36,053 bases of DNA. Source: Planktomarina sp. (GTDB taxonomy: Bacteria > Pseudomonadota > Alphaproteobacteria > Rhodobacterales > Rhodobacteraceae). Position 1 is the first letter of the stretch. Each line of letters starts with the position of its first letter. The stretch spans positions 1-36,053 of the forward strand of contig JAHDDS010000019.1 in the NCBI GenBank assembly GCA_020629235.1, given 5' to 3'. Made by a program: the position numbers and the translations under genes. Below are positions 1-8,598 of the stretch, piece by piece. The notes beneath the pieces are model-generated. The model saw only the letters and a program-made list of their open reading frames with translations, was not told the origin of the DNA and did not search any database.

Positions 1-239
1 AGGCGAACCACATGGTCCTGCTGGACGAAATCAACATCGCCATGCGGTATGATTATGTCGACGTGGCCGAGGTGGTGGACTTCCTGACGAACGAAAAGCC
101 CCCCATGACCCATGTGGTTTTGACAGGCCGCAATGCGAAAGAGGAGTTAATCGAGGTGGCCGATCTGGTGACCGAGATGGAGCTGGTGAAGCATCCGTTC
201 CGAAGTGGGATTAAGGCGCAGATTGGAGTGGAGTTTTAG
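1..239 (+). CDS. cobO: Cob(I)yrinic acid a,c-diamide adenosyltransferase, C-terminal fragment (truncated by window edge)
   Basis: Frame is open from the window edge (..ANHMVLLDEINIAMRYDYVDVAEVVDFL..MELVKHPFRSGIKAQIGVEF*); the VLLDEIN Walker-B-like motif and the GIKAQ.GVEF tail are typical of CobO/BtuR. Confidence 0.9.
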   Translation, partial: ANHMVLLDEINIAMRYDYVDVAEVVDFLTNEKPPMTHVVLTGRNAKEELIEVADLVTEMELVKHPFRSGIKAQIGVEF

Positions 240-434
240 GGGCGTAGTGTGTGTGCTTAAGCATTGAACCCTTTATGGATCGGTGGGTAAATTAAAAATC
301 GATTCAACTGTTTGGAGTGTTTCAGGCGCGAGTACAGCAAGTGTGGTGCCAGCAGCTATTAAAGTCATGATGCCCGTCGCAGATGCCGCTGGTCACATTC
401 CTTAAAAACCATGCAGCAGCTTACGGGACCGTAG

Positions 435-451
435 GGTGGGTGCAACCCACC
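435..451. repeat. REP-like palindrome GGTGGGT-gca-ACCCACC
   Basis: Perfect 7-bp inverted repeat with 3-nt loop inside gtagGGTGGGTgcaACCCACCa, in a 364-bp non-coding gap. Confidence 0.6.
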
Positions 452-603
452 ATTGCAAACCCTTGCTGGGCAGTGTCCTGTCGCCGACCCAACCCCATGC
501 ATTTTATTTCAAGACCATTCGCTTCCCCGCAAAAACATCTCACATTGCCTTGTGCCGACCGTTGGCCTAGGTCTTGGCGCACGGCAAGAAAAGGACCCAC
601 CCC

Positions 604-1137
604 ATGCATCTTCTCGGCATTTCTGGCAGCTTGCGGGCGGCCTCTTTCAACAGTCAGCTTTTGCAGGCCGCGGCACGGGCCTATGCGCCGAAAATCTTTG
701 CGACGGCATCGCTGAACCTGCCGCTTTATTCCGGCGATACAGAGGCCGAAGGTTTGCCCAAATCGGTGGATATTTTGGCCAAACAGATTGCCCAGGCCGA
801 TGCCATTGCCATTGCAACCCCGGAATACAACAAAGGGATGTCTGGGGTTTTGAAGAATGCGCTGGACTGGGTCAGCCGGGTTGAAGGCAACCCATGGGCA
901 GGCAAGCCTGTGGTGCTGATGTCTGCCACGGCGGGGCGCACCGGCGGGGAAATGGCCGTGGCATCGCTGCGGCTGTGCATGGCCCCGTTCAATGTGCGGA
1001 TTGTGCCGGGGCCCAGTGTTTTGGTGGCCGGGTGCCACAAAGAATTGGTGGACGGCGCATTGGTGTCCGAAAGTTATCAAACTGCCATGCAGGGTTTGAT
1101 GGATGCCCTGAAAGCAGAGGTTGCGAAAAACAAGTAA
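604..1137 (+). CDS. NAD(P)H-dependent FMN reductase family protein
   Basis: MHLLGISGSLRAASFNSQLL..IAIATPEYNKGMSGVLKNALDWVSR: GSLR.xS.N and PEYN..xxG.LKNALDW motifs of the flavodoxin-like reductase family. ATG 604 preferred over the upstream in-frame start at 574. Confidence 0.9.
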   Translation: MHLLGISGSLRAASFNSQLLQAAARAYAPKIFATASLNLPLYSGDTEAEGLPKSVDILAKQIAQADAIAIATPEYNKGMSGVLKNALDWVSRVEGNPWAGKPVVLMSATAGRTGGEMAVASLRLCMAPFNVRIVPGPSVLVAGCHKELVDGALVSESYQTAMQGLMDALKAEVAKNK

Positions 1138-1162
1138 GCCCACAATGAAACCAGGGGGGATC

Positions 1163-1510
1163 ATGGCACGCAAACGATTGCTGACCGAATTTGGTATGGG
1201 GTCTTCGCTGCGCCGCCAAGATTATACAGAAGCGGCGACACGCGCTTTGAAAGACGCGCTGTGGCACAATTCCATCAACTTGGCGGAACTGTTCGGCAAG
1301 GACAAAAGCGCCATGATCATCGATGTGGAAGTGGGTGTGCAAGCCCCGGATCAGGTGGACACAGACGCGCTGAAATCGGTGTTCCCCTATGGCCAAATCA
1401 GTGTGACAGCGGTCCAAGGCGGGCTGGACGTGCCGCGCCCAGACGGGAACCCCACGGTGATCGCGAATGTGGCCATCTCTGTCAGTCTTGATCTTGGGGG
1501 TGCGCCATGA
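1163..1510 (+). CDS. Lin0512-family protein, copy A
   Basis: MARKRLLTEFGMGSSLRRQDYTEAATRALKDALWHNSI..: resembles the Lin0512 family N-terminal pattern (GxG....QD.TKAA.RA..DA...S). Strongly similar to the next ORF. Confidence 0.75.
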   Translation: MARKRLLTEFGMGSSLRRQDYTEAATRALKDALWHNSINLAELFGKDKSAMIIDVEVGVQAPDQVDTDALKSVFPYGQISVTAVQGGLDVPRPDGNPTVIANVAISVSLDLGGAP

Positions 1511-1863
1511 CCGATCAGCGGTTCATCATCGAAATGGGCATGGGCAACAGCCAATACGACCAGGATTACACCAAGGCAGCAGGCCGTGCGATCGACGACG
1601 CGCTGCGCCATTCGTCCATCCCCATGTTCGAAACCCTGGGCGTGGCGCATTCAGACATGCGCGTGCAGGTGACGGTTGCAGTCCAGCAGCCAGATCAGGT
1701 GGACTGCGATGCTTTGGCTGCACGTCTGCCGCGCGGTGTGGCCACGGTGCGTGCGGTTCACGGCGGGTTGAATGTCAAAAATCCGGACCGCGACACCACC
1801 ATCGTCATCGCCACCGCGGCGGTCGAAGCGTTCTTGCCCAATTTGGCAGACCGCTTCGGTTAA
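1507..1863 (+). CDS. Lin0512-family protein, copy B
   Basis: MTDQRFIIEMGMGNSQYDQDYTKAAGRAIDDALRHSSIPM..; hand alignment to copy A gives 49 identities over a gapless 98-residue stretch. Start overlaps the stop of copy A (ATGA). Confidence 0.75.
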   Translation: MTDQRFIIEMGMGNSQYDQDYTKAAGRAIDDALRHSSIPMFETLGVAHSDMRVQVTVAVQQPDQVDCDALAARLPRGVATVRAVHGGLNVKNPDRDTTIVIATAAVEAFLPNLADRFG

Positions 1864-2252
1864 GCTTGGGTCGAAATTTCCACCAAATTGCCATCTGGAT
1901 CCCGGACATAGATCGACAAAATCGGCCCCCTTGCCCCCGTGCGGGGAACAGGGCCGTCTTCGATTTCAATGCCTTGATCTGCCAAGTGAAGCGCCCAGTG
2001 CGCCAGCGGCGTTTCGGTCAGGAAACAAAGGTCCGCAGACCCCGGCACGGTCGTTTTTGCGTGGGGCTGAAAGGGCGCGTCTGCTGGGTGCAGGTTGATC
2101 TTCTGATCCCCAAATTGCAGTGCAGTGCGGGTGCTGCCATCGGCGACTTGAAAGGTCACGGGCTGCATCCCCAAGGCGGTGTAAAATCGGACAGAATGCG
2201 CAATGTCTTGCACGGTCAGGACCAGATGGTCCAATGCGGTCAATTCGGGCAT
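1860..2252 (-). CDS. VOC (glyoxalase/bleomycin-resistance/dioxygenase) family protein
   Basis: MPELTALDHLVLTVQDIAHSVRFYTALGM...GPILSIYVRDPDGNLVEIS: typical VOC fold motifs DH.VLTV.D...S..FY...G and Y.RDPDGN..E. Confidence 0.9.
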   Translation of the reverse strand: MPELTALDHLVLTVQDIAHSVRFYTALGMQPVTFQVADGSTRTALQFGDQKINLHPADAPFQPHAKTTVPGSADLCFLTETPLAHWALHLADQGIEIEDGPVPRTGARGPILSIYVRDPDGNLVEISTQA

Positions 2253-3296
2253 TTAATCTTCCCCCAACACCAAGGCGGCATCAAAGTCCGGCGGAATATC
2301 GTTGGTGTTTTCCAAAATTAGCCGCGCCAAAACTTGGCCTGCAAGGGGCGCCATGCCAAACCCGATCTTGAAGCCGCCGTTGGCAACGAACCAGCCGTCC
2401 TTTGTCGGATGCCGGCCCAGAAGGGGCGCACGGGTTAGTGCACGGGGACGCACCCCGGCCCAACGTTCCAGCACGTCTGCCCCGCGAAGCTGCGGATACA
2501 GCCGTTTGGCTTTGGCCACGATGTCATCCACTTGGCCATCGACCCTGGTGGCATGTTTGAAATCGCGTTCACTGGTGGACCCGATGGCGGTGGTGCCGTC
2601 CGCATGGGGGACGATGTGCAGCCCGTCGGCGAACAACTGCGGCTGGTGGGGGGCAGCAAAATCCAGCAGGGCCGCTTGGCCCTTTACGCCGTTGCCCACG
2701 TCCCGTCCCATGTCGACCGACAGGGTTCTTAATCCGTCCCATCCAGTGGCGTCCACCACGGCCCCCTGCAGGGCCCCTTTGGCCACCACATCACCGCCCA
2801 GCGCCTGAACCGCGCGGGCCAAAGCTTGGGTCGCTTGGCGGGGATGGATATGGGCTGACAGGTCGTCAAAAATCACCTGCCCCGTGGGGCTTGGGGGGGA
2901 CCAGGGGTCTTTGGCGCTGTGGCGCACGGTCCATGTGGCTTTCCCTTGCCAAAGTTTGTCCGCTTGATCGGCACGGGCCAAGGCAAGGGGGATCTGCTTT
3001 TCTTGCAAGATGGGCTGCAGACGGCCCGCGCGGGTATATCCCGTGGGGTTGCCGGATGCCGCTTCCACGTCGGGCCAGAAGCTGCGGGACAAAATCAGAC
3101 TGTCAAACTGGAATTGCTTTTTCGCATTCCAATTGTCGGGGGTGTGGGGGGCCAATGCCCCCACCAATCCACCGCTGGCCCCAGCCGCCACGCCGTGGGG
3201 GTCGATGACCCGCACCCTTGCCCCGGCCTGCACAGCGGCATAGGCAACGGACAAGCCGAACACCCCTGCCCCCAATACTGTGACGTCAACACCCAT
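2253..3296 (-). CDS. FAD-dependent oxidoreductase (DAO/MnmC(o)-like)
   Basis: MGVDVTVLGAGVFGLSVAYAAVQAGARVRVIDPHGVAAGASGGLVGALAPH (Rossmann GxGxxG and ASGG..GAL) ... IGSTSERDF ... WAGVRPRALTRAPLLG. Adjacent and divergent to mnmD. Confidence 0.8.
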   Translation of the reverse strand: MGVDVTVLGAGVFGLSVAYAAVQAGARVRVIDPHGVAAGASGGLVGALAPHTPDNWNAKKQFQFDSLILSRSFWPDVEAASGNPTGYTRAGRLQPILQEKQIPLALARADQADKLWQGKATWTVRHSAKDPWSPPSPTGQVIFDDLSAHIHPRQATQALARAVQALGGDVVAKGALQGAVVDATGWDGLRTLSVDMGRDVGNGVKGQAALLDFAAPHQPQLFADGLHIVPHADGTTAIGSTSERDFKHATRVDGQVDDIVAKAKRLYPQLRGADVLERWAGVRPRALTRAPLLGRHPTKDGWFVANGGFKIGFGMAPLAGQVLARLILENTNDIPPDFDAALVLGED

Positions 3297-3981
3297 GGAC
3301 GATGCGATACCCAAAGAACACCCAAACCACCAGCCATCCTTGGACTGGCGGGACGGTGTGCCCATCGCAGCCCGGTTCGATGATCCGTATTATTCGCTGG
3401 AAAACGGCCTGGCAGAAACGCAGCACGTCTTTTTGGCCGGCAATGATTTGCCCGCACGGTTCCGGGACGGGTTCCACATCGCAGAGTTGGGCTTTGGCAC
3501 GGGATTGAACTTGGCTGCGGCATTGGATGCGTGGCGCAATGCGGGCAGCACCGGGCGGGTGCATTTCACCACCTTCGAAGCTTTTCCGCTGGACCCAAAT
3601 GCAATGACCCAGGCCTTGGCCGCGTTCCCAAGCTTGGCCAAGATAACCGCCGATCTGTCCGCCCATTTTGGGCAAACAGAATTTGAAACGGACGATCTGG
3701 TTTTTCGCATGATCGTCGGCGATGCCCGCCACACGTTGCCACAGTGGGATGGCTTGGCCGACGCTTGGTTTTTGGACGGATTTTCCCCCGCCAAGAACCC
3801 CGAACTTTGGCAAGATGACTTGCTGCACGCTGTGGGGCACCACACTGCCCCCGGCGGAACATTCGCCACATATACCGCCGCAGGCCAAGTGCGACGCGCC
3901 TTGTCGCAGGCGGGGTTTCAGGTGGATCGCATCCCGGGATACGGTCGCAAGCGACACATGACCAAAGGCGTTCTTTTGTGA
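3295..3981 (+). CDS. mnmD: tRNA (5-methylaminomethyl-2-thiouridine)(34)-methyltransferase MnmD (MnmC methyltransferase-domain type)
   Basis: LDWRDGVPIAARFDDPYYSLENGLAETQHVFLAGNDLP..ELGFGTGLNLAAALDAW..WFLDGFSPAKNPELW: strong MnmC methyltransferase-domain motifs. Start ATG 3295 or GTG 3280. Confidence 0.9.
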   Translation: MDDAIPKEHPNHQPSLDWRDGVPIAARFDDPYYSLENGLAETQHVFLAGNDLPARFRDGFHIAELGFGTGLNLAAALDAWRNAGSTGRVHFTTFEAFPLDPNAMTQALAAFPSLAKITADLSAHFGQTEFETDDLVFRMIVGDARHTLPQWDGLADAWFLDGFSPAKNPELWQDDLLHAVGHHTAPGGTFATYTAAGQVRRALSQAGFQVDRIPGYGRKRHMTKGVLL

Positions 3982-4856
3982 CACAACAAAATTCCAGTGC
4001 AGGGATCGGGCTGATGATCCTGACCATGGCGATTTTCGCCTGCCAGGACGGGATCAGCCTGCATCTGACCAGCACGTACAATGTGTTCATGGTGGTGATG
4101 ATCCGGTACTGGTTTTTTGCCGCGTTTGTTCTGACGGTGTCTGCCAAACAAGCCGGGGGGTTGCGCAATGCCGCACGGACCCAGCAGCCCTTTACCCAAA
4201 GTTTTCGCGGGCTTTTGTTGGCCGCAGAAATCGTGGTGATGATGTTCGCGTTGGTGAAAATCGGCCTTGTGGAAAGCCTGGCGATCTTCATGGCCAATCC
4301 CCTTTTGGTGGCCGCGTTGTCTGGCCCGATCTTGGGGGAAATCGTGGGGTGGCGGCGATGGGCCGCCATCTTCGTGGGATTTGTGGGTGTGCTGATCATC
4401 TTGCAGCCTGGCATGGGGGTCTTTTCGCCGTGGTCATTGTTCGCGGTGCTGTCGTCGGTGATGTTCGCGGTCTATGCCCTGTTGACCAGGTACGTCGCCC
4501 GCCAAGACAGTGCGGCCACCAGCTTTTTCTGGACCGGCACCATGGGTGCGATTTTTATGACCTGCATCGGCGTGTGGTTTTGGGAACCCATGGCACCCAG
4601 CGACTGGGCCTGGATGGCGGGCCTGTGCGTCAGCGGGGCCTTGGGGCATTTCTTATTGATCAAAGTCTATGAACTGACGGAAGCATCAGCGGTACAGCCC
4701 TTTGTCTATTTCCACTTCTTCTTTGCGGCCATCGTTGGGGTGGTGGTGTATTCAGAAACGATCGAACCCAATGTCGCTGTGGGATGCGCCATCGTGGTGG
4801 CGGCGGGCCTGTTCACTCTGTGGCGGGAACGGCGGGCCGCGCGACGGGGCGCATAG
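3978..4856 (+). CDS. DMT superfamily (EamA) transporter
   Basis: About 10 hydrophobic segments; two EamA-like halves. GTG start overlaps the mnmD stop (GTGA). Confidence 0.88.
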   Translation: MTQQNSSAGIGLMILTMAIFACQDGISLHLTSTYNVFMVVMIRYWFFAAFVLTVSAKQAGGLRNAARTQQPFTQSFRGLLLAAEIVVMMFALVKIGLVESLAIFMANPLLVAALSGPILGEIVGWRRWAAIFVGFVGVLIILQPGMGVFSPWSLFAVLSSVMFAVYALLTRYVARQDSAATSFFWTGTMGAIFMTCIGVWFWEPMAPSDWAWMAGLCVSGALGHFLLIKVYELTEASAVQPFVYFHFFFAAIVGVVVYSETIEPNVAVGCAIVVAAGLFTLWRERRAARRGA

Positions 4857-6867
4857 TCGTTTCGGGCGCAACCCGCACCGGTGGGGGCGGGGCTGGCGGC
4901 GCGTCGACGTATTCGCCCACCAACAGCTTGGTGAAGTCCACTGGCCCGGCAGTGCCCGTAAGACGCGCGCGGTAAATCGGCAAAGCTTCTGTTACGCGCA
5001 TGACATAGTTTCGGGTTTCTGAAAACGGAATCTCTTCGATCCAGTCGATCACATCGACCTGCCCCCGCCGGGGATCGCCACGTTCCGCCATCCACCGCTT
5101 GGGCCGCGATGGCCCCGCGTTGTACGCCGCAGCGATCTGCACCGGACTGTTGCCAAACTGACGGTACAGGCCCTGCAAATACCCCACACCGATCTTTGCA
5201 TTGTACACGGGATCAGCGGTCAAACGGCGTTCATCAAAGGGCAGCCCAATGTTGCCAGCCACTTCTTTTGCCGTGGCGGGCATCACCTGCATCAACCCCA
5301 AGGCCCCGACGCCGGACCGTGCATCGGGAAAAAACTCACTTTCCCGGCGGGCAATGGCCAGGGCCATTTCCGTCGGAATGCCTTTCACTTCGTCCACCAA
5401 AGGGTGCAAAGGATAATACGCCTGTTCGATCAAAGATCCGTACTGCACCCCCCGTTTGCCGATCAGCAAGGCGATCTGCGGCAGACCAGCATCTTCCGCC
5501 AAGGTGGCCATCTGACCGATCTGTTTGCGATCCAGGCTTTCGGCCAGGTGGGTCAGGAACCGCACCCCCACCCGCATTTGACCCGCGTCCATCAAGATTT
5601 GCGCGGCCTCATAGACACTGGATTTGGTGAACGGCGCACTCAAAGCCCCGGAAAACACATCCCCTGCTGCCAACTTTGCGTCCAAAGGCAGGCCCACCTT
5701 TTCCGCCGACAAAAGGCCGTAAAAACTTGTTTGGTATTTCGCGCCATTGCGAAAAGCCGCTTTGGCGGCGTCAGGCTTTTGCATCGCTTCATAGGCGCGC
5801 CCCTGCCAATAGTGTGTCCGCCCCAGGGAAATCGGCGACGTTACAGCACTGGCGTGTCGCTGAAAGTGATAAATCGCGGCATCGGGTCGCTTCAGTTTGC
5901 GTAATGCCAGATATCCCGCCAGGAATTCCAACTCTGCAAATCGCGATCCAATTGTCATGTGGTGATTTGCAGCCAAGCGATAAGCCGCCAAGTGCCGCCC
6001 ATCCCCCATTCGATCACGCGCCAGGCGGATCCTGCTGGCCGCCCAAGCATCGGGTCGCCCCAACCGCGCGGCCGACGCAGATGTTTCCAAGATCAGTGCT
6101 TCTGCCGCAGCCCACCTGCCCTTGCGCACGCGATATTGGAAGCGATCATGCAACAGACCAGGGTCTTTTTGAAGCTCTGCCGGGACGGCGGCCACCAAAT
6201 CATCCACCCCGTCAGACTGGGTTTGCAGGGCGATCCGGGCCCTGGCCTTTTTGGCCGTCAGCGCGTCAACGCGCCCCATCAACCGATTGGCCGCCTCTGT
6301 GTGTCCGCCCCACAGCAAACTTTCCATCCGGGCGCTGTGGACCGGGGCCACGTCCGTTGCAAATTCAGCCAGGACCGCAGTTTCCACCTCTGCGGACGCA
6401 TCAAATTCCACCCACCCGCGGCGAATTTCTGCTTGGGCCGCATCGGGCCGCCCTTGGTTGCGCAACGCTTGGGCCAACCGCAAGGACCCGATCAAAGTCC
6501 GGGGCGCTTGGGCTTCAAAGAAAGTCACCACCGTTGCGGCATCAAATCCAGGTGGGATGGTTTTTTCAGATCGCTTGCGCAACAGCGGCAAGCCCGGCCA
6601 ATCGGCCCGGCGGTCCAAAAATGCCAGCGTGTCCTGAAAACTGCCCTGCCCGGCACGCAAGCGGTTCCATTCGATCAGGTCCACCCCCACAAACCCTGCG
6701 GGCTGTGCCAACGCCAGCGCACCGTCCCAATCGCCAGTGTTGCGTGCAGACAGCGCCGCCTGCAATGCCCGCGACGCATCCGACGCCTCAAGGGACAAAC
6801 CGCGGGGCTGTGCATGGGCCAAAACAGGCAGGGCACAGAACAAGAAGACCAAGTTTCGCAATCGCAT
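4813..6867 (-). CDS. Lytic murein transglycosylase (Slt-type, SLT domain)
   Basis: Signal-like N-terminus MRLRNLVFLFCALPVLAHA; C-terminal ALAIARRESEFFPDARSGVGALGLMQVMPATAKEVA ... AAYNAGPSRPKRW goose-lysozyme/SLT motifs. Start chosen at 6867. Confidence 0.93.
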   Translation of the reverse strand: MRLRNLVFLFCALPVLAHAQPRGLSLEASDASRALQAALSARNTGDWDGALALAQPAGFVGVDLIEWNRLRAGQGSFQDTLAFLDRRADWPGLPLLRKRSEKTIPPGFDAATVVTFFEAQAPRTLIGSLRLAQALRNQGRPDAAQAEIRRGWVEFDASAEVETAVLAEFATDVAPVHSARMESLLWGGHTEAANRLMGRVDALTAKKARARIALQTQSDGVDDLVAAVPAELQKDPGLLHDRFQYRVRKGRWAAAEALILETSASAARLGRPDAWAASRIRLARDRMGDGRHLAAYRLAANHHMTIGSRFAELEFLAGYLALRKLKRPDAAIYHFQRHASAVTSPISLGRTHYWQGRAYEAMQKPDAAKAAFRNGAKYQTSFYGLLSAEKVGLPLDAKLAAGDVFSGALSAPFTKSSVYEAAQILMDAGQMRVGVRFLTHLAESLDRKQIGQMATLAEDAGLPQIALLIGKRGVQYGSLIEQAYYPLHPLVDEVKGIPTEMALAIARRESEFFPDARSGVGALGLMQVMPATAKEVAGNIGLPFDERRLTADPVYNAKIGVGYLQGLYRQFGNSPVQIAAAYNAGPSRPKRWMAERGDPRRGQVDVIDWIEEIPFSETRNYVMRVTEALPIYRARLTGTAGPVDFTKLLVGEYVDAPPAPPPPVRVAPETTMRPVARPAVPATE

Positions 6868-6987
6868 GGCGCGAATCTGGGCGGGACCGCCGAAAACTGC
6901 AAGCGGGAAACTTGGCAAAAGTGAAAACCCCAGCTAGGTGACGGGGGACCCGGGCGTCTTAAGCCCCCAGCCACAAAGGAGTGTGTC

Positions 6988-7860
6988 ATGTTCAAAGGCT
7001 CTTTGCCCGCCCTTGTCACGCCGTTCGCGAACGGCCAGCTGGATCTTGAGACGCTGAAGAAACTGGTGGATTGGCACGCCGATCAAGGCAGCCACGGCCT
7101 GGTTCCCGTGGGCACAACCGGGGAAAGCCCCACTTTGACCCACGCAGAACACGACCTGGTGGTGGAAACCGTCGTGGCCCAAGCCGCGGGCCGTTTTCCC
7201 GTTATCGCCGGCGCAGGATCCAACAACACCGCAGAAACCGTGCGTTTGGTGGAAGCCGCCAAAACTGCGGGTGCAGATGCCGCTTTGGTGGTGACGCCTT
7301 ATTACAATAAACCGACCCAGGCCGGGTTGGTTGCCCATTTCACTGCGGCCGCTGATGTGGGCTTGCCAATTATCATCTACAACATTCCCGGCCGATCATC
7401 GGTGGATATGTCTGTGGCCACCATGGCAGAACTGGCCCAACACCCCATGATTATCGGGGTGAAAGACGCCACCGGCGATTTGGCCCGCGTGCCCCAACAA
7501 CGTCTGTCGTGCGGAAAAGACTTCGTTCAATTGTCCGGCGAAGACGCCACGGCCATGGGGTTCAACGCGCACGGCGGGGTCGGCTGCATTTCGGTCACTG
7601 CCAACGTCGCCCCCAAATTGTGCGCCCAAATGCAGGAAGCCACGCTGAATGGCGACTATGCCCAAGCATTGGAAATTACCGACACATTGATGCCGCTGCA
7701 CATCGCCATCTTCAAAGAACCCGGGTTGATCGGCGCAAAATACGGCATGTCCAAGCTGGGGCTGTGCACCGATGATGTGCGCCTGCCCCATGTGGGCCTG
7801 ACCGATGGCACCAAGGCCCTGATCGATGATGCCATGAAGTTCGCAGGCCTGATCGACTGA
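6988..7860 (+). CDS. dapA: 4-hydroxy-tetrahydrodipicolinate synthase
   Basis: [60 protein letters not shown]: DapA active-site motifs. Confidence 0.95.
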   Translation: MFKGSLPALVTPFANGQLDLETLKKLVDWHADQGSHGLVPVGTTGESPTLTHAEHDLVVETVVAQAAGRFPVIAGAGSNNTAETVRLVEAAKTAGADAALVVTPYYNKPTQAGLVAHFTAAADVGLPIIIYNIPGRSSVDMSVATMAELAQHPMIIGVKDATGDLARVPQQRLSCGKDFVQLSGEDATAMGFNAHGGVGCISVTANVAPKLCAQMQEATLNGDYAQALEITDTLMPLHIAIFKEPGLIGAKYGMSKLGLCTDDVRLPHVGLTDGTKALIDDAMKFAGLID

Positions 7861-7884
7861 CCCCTTCACTTTGAGTGGTAAATA

Positions 7885-7897
7885 CCTTCGCCGAAGG
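7885..7897. repeat. Inverted repeat 1 of 3 (CCTTCG-c-CGAAGG)
   Basis: Perfect 6-bp palindrome between dapA and smpB. Confidence 0.5.
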
Positions 7898-7903
7898 CAA
7901 ACC

Positions 7904-7925
7904 GTCATCCCCGTCCGGGGATGAC
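7904..7925. repeat. Inverted repeat 2 of 3 (GTCATCCCCG-tc-CGGGGATGAC), REP-like
   Basis: Perfect 10-bp palindromic arms. Confidence 0.65.
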
Positions 7926-7936
7926 AGATTTCATGC

Positions 7937-7969
7937 CAGGGGCCAAAGGCCCCTGACCTTTCATTTTTT
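7937..7969 (+). terminator. Intrinsic-terminator-like hairpin after dapA (CAGGGGCC-aaa-GGCCCCTG, then T6)
   Basis: Perfect 8-bp GC-rich stem, 3-nt loop, TTTTTT at 7964-7969. Confidence 0.6.
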
Positions 7970-8010
7970 CCGTGGAAAACCAAACCAGCCGCGCCTATAT
8001 CCGCTGCACC

Positions 8011-8484
8011 ATGGCAAAACCAAAAACTGACCCAAATTACAAAGTCATCGCCGAAAACCGCCGCGCGCGGTACGACTATGCCATTGAAGACGATCTTGAA
8101 TGCGGCGTTGTTCTGATGGGATCAGAAGTGAAATCGCTGCGCGAAAAGTCTGGCAATATCGCGGAAAGCTATGCTGCGGTTGAAGACGGCGAACTGTGGT
8201 TGGTGAACAGCTATATCGCCCCCTATGACCAAGCCAAAACCTGGGGGCATTTTGAAAAACGCAAACGTAAGCTGTTGGCGTCCAAGCGCGAACTCAGCCG
8301 GTTGTGGAACGCCACACAGCGCGAAGGAATGACGCTTGTTCCCCTGGTGATGTACTTCAATCACGTCGGGCGGATCAAAATCAAAATCGGCATCGCCAAG
8401 GGCAAGAAGAACCACGACAAACGCCAAACCGAGGCGAAGCGGGACTGGAACAGGCAAAAGCAACGACTGTTGCGCCAAAGTTAA
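8011..8484 (+). CDS. smpB: SsrA-binding protein SmpB
   Basis: [79 protein letters not shown]: canonical SmpB. Confidence 0.97.
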   Translation: MAKPKTDPNYKVIAENRRARYDYAIEDDLECGVVLMGSEVKSLREKSGNIAESYAAVEDGELWLVNSYIAPYDQAKTWGHFEKRKRKLLASKRELSRLWNATQREGMTLVPLVMYFNHVGRIKIKIGIAKGKKNHDKRQTEAKRDWNRQKQRLLRQS

Positions 8485-8598
8485 CGCGCCGGGTCAAAGC
8501 GTCGATTTAGGATTCTTTCCCCTGTAAGTTCCCGCACAGGCCCCTTACCTACACTGCACCACACAAAATCGTGTGTCCAAAATGGAAGGGGAAACACC

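Noticed and set aside
240-603. Possible cobalamin riboswitch near cobO
   Set aside because: The gap is downstream of cobO and I do not see a recognisable B12-box; the next gene is a flavin reductase.
421-1173. 250-aa antisense ORF over the FMN reductase
   Set aside because: Overlaps a clearly recognisable reductase; composition (His/Gln/Arg/Pro-rich) is typical of a GC-rich shadow frame.
5676-6941. 421-aa + strand ORF antisense to the lytic transglycosylase
   Set aside because: Pro/Arg/Ser-rich shadow ORF; the minus frame has complete SLT domain motifs.
8485-8598. Possible tmRNA (ssrA) next to smpB
   Set aside because: The gap is only ~114 bp with no tRNA-like ends or tag ORF.
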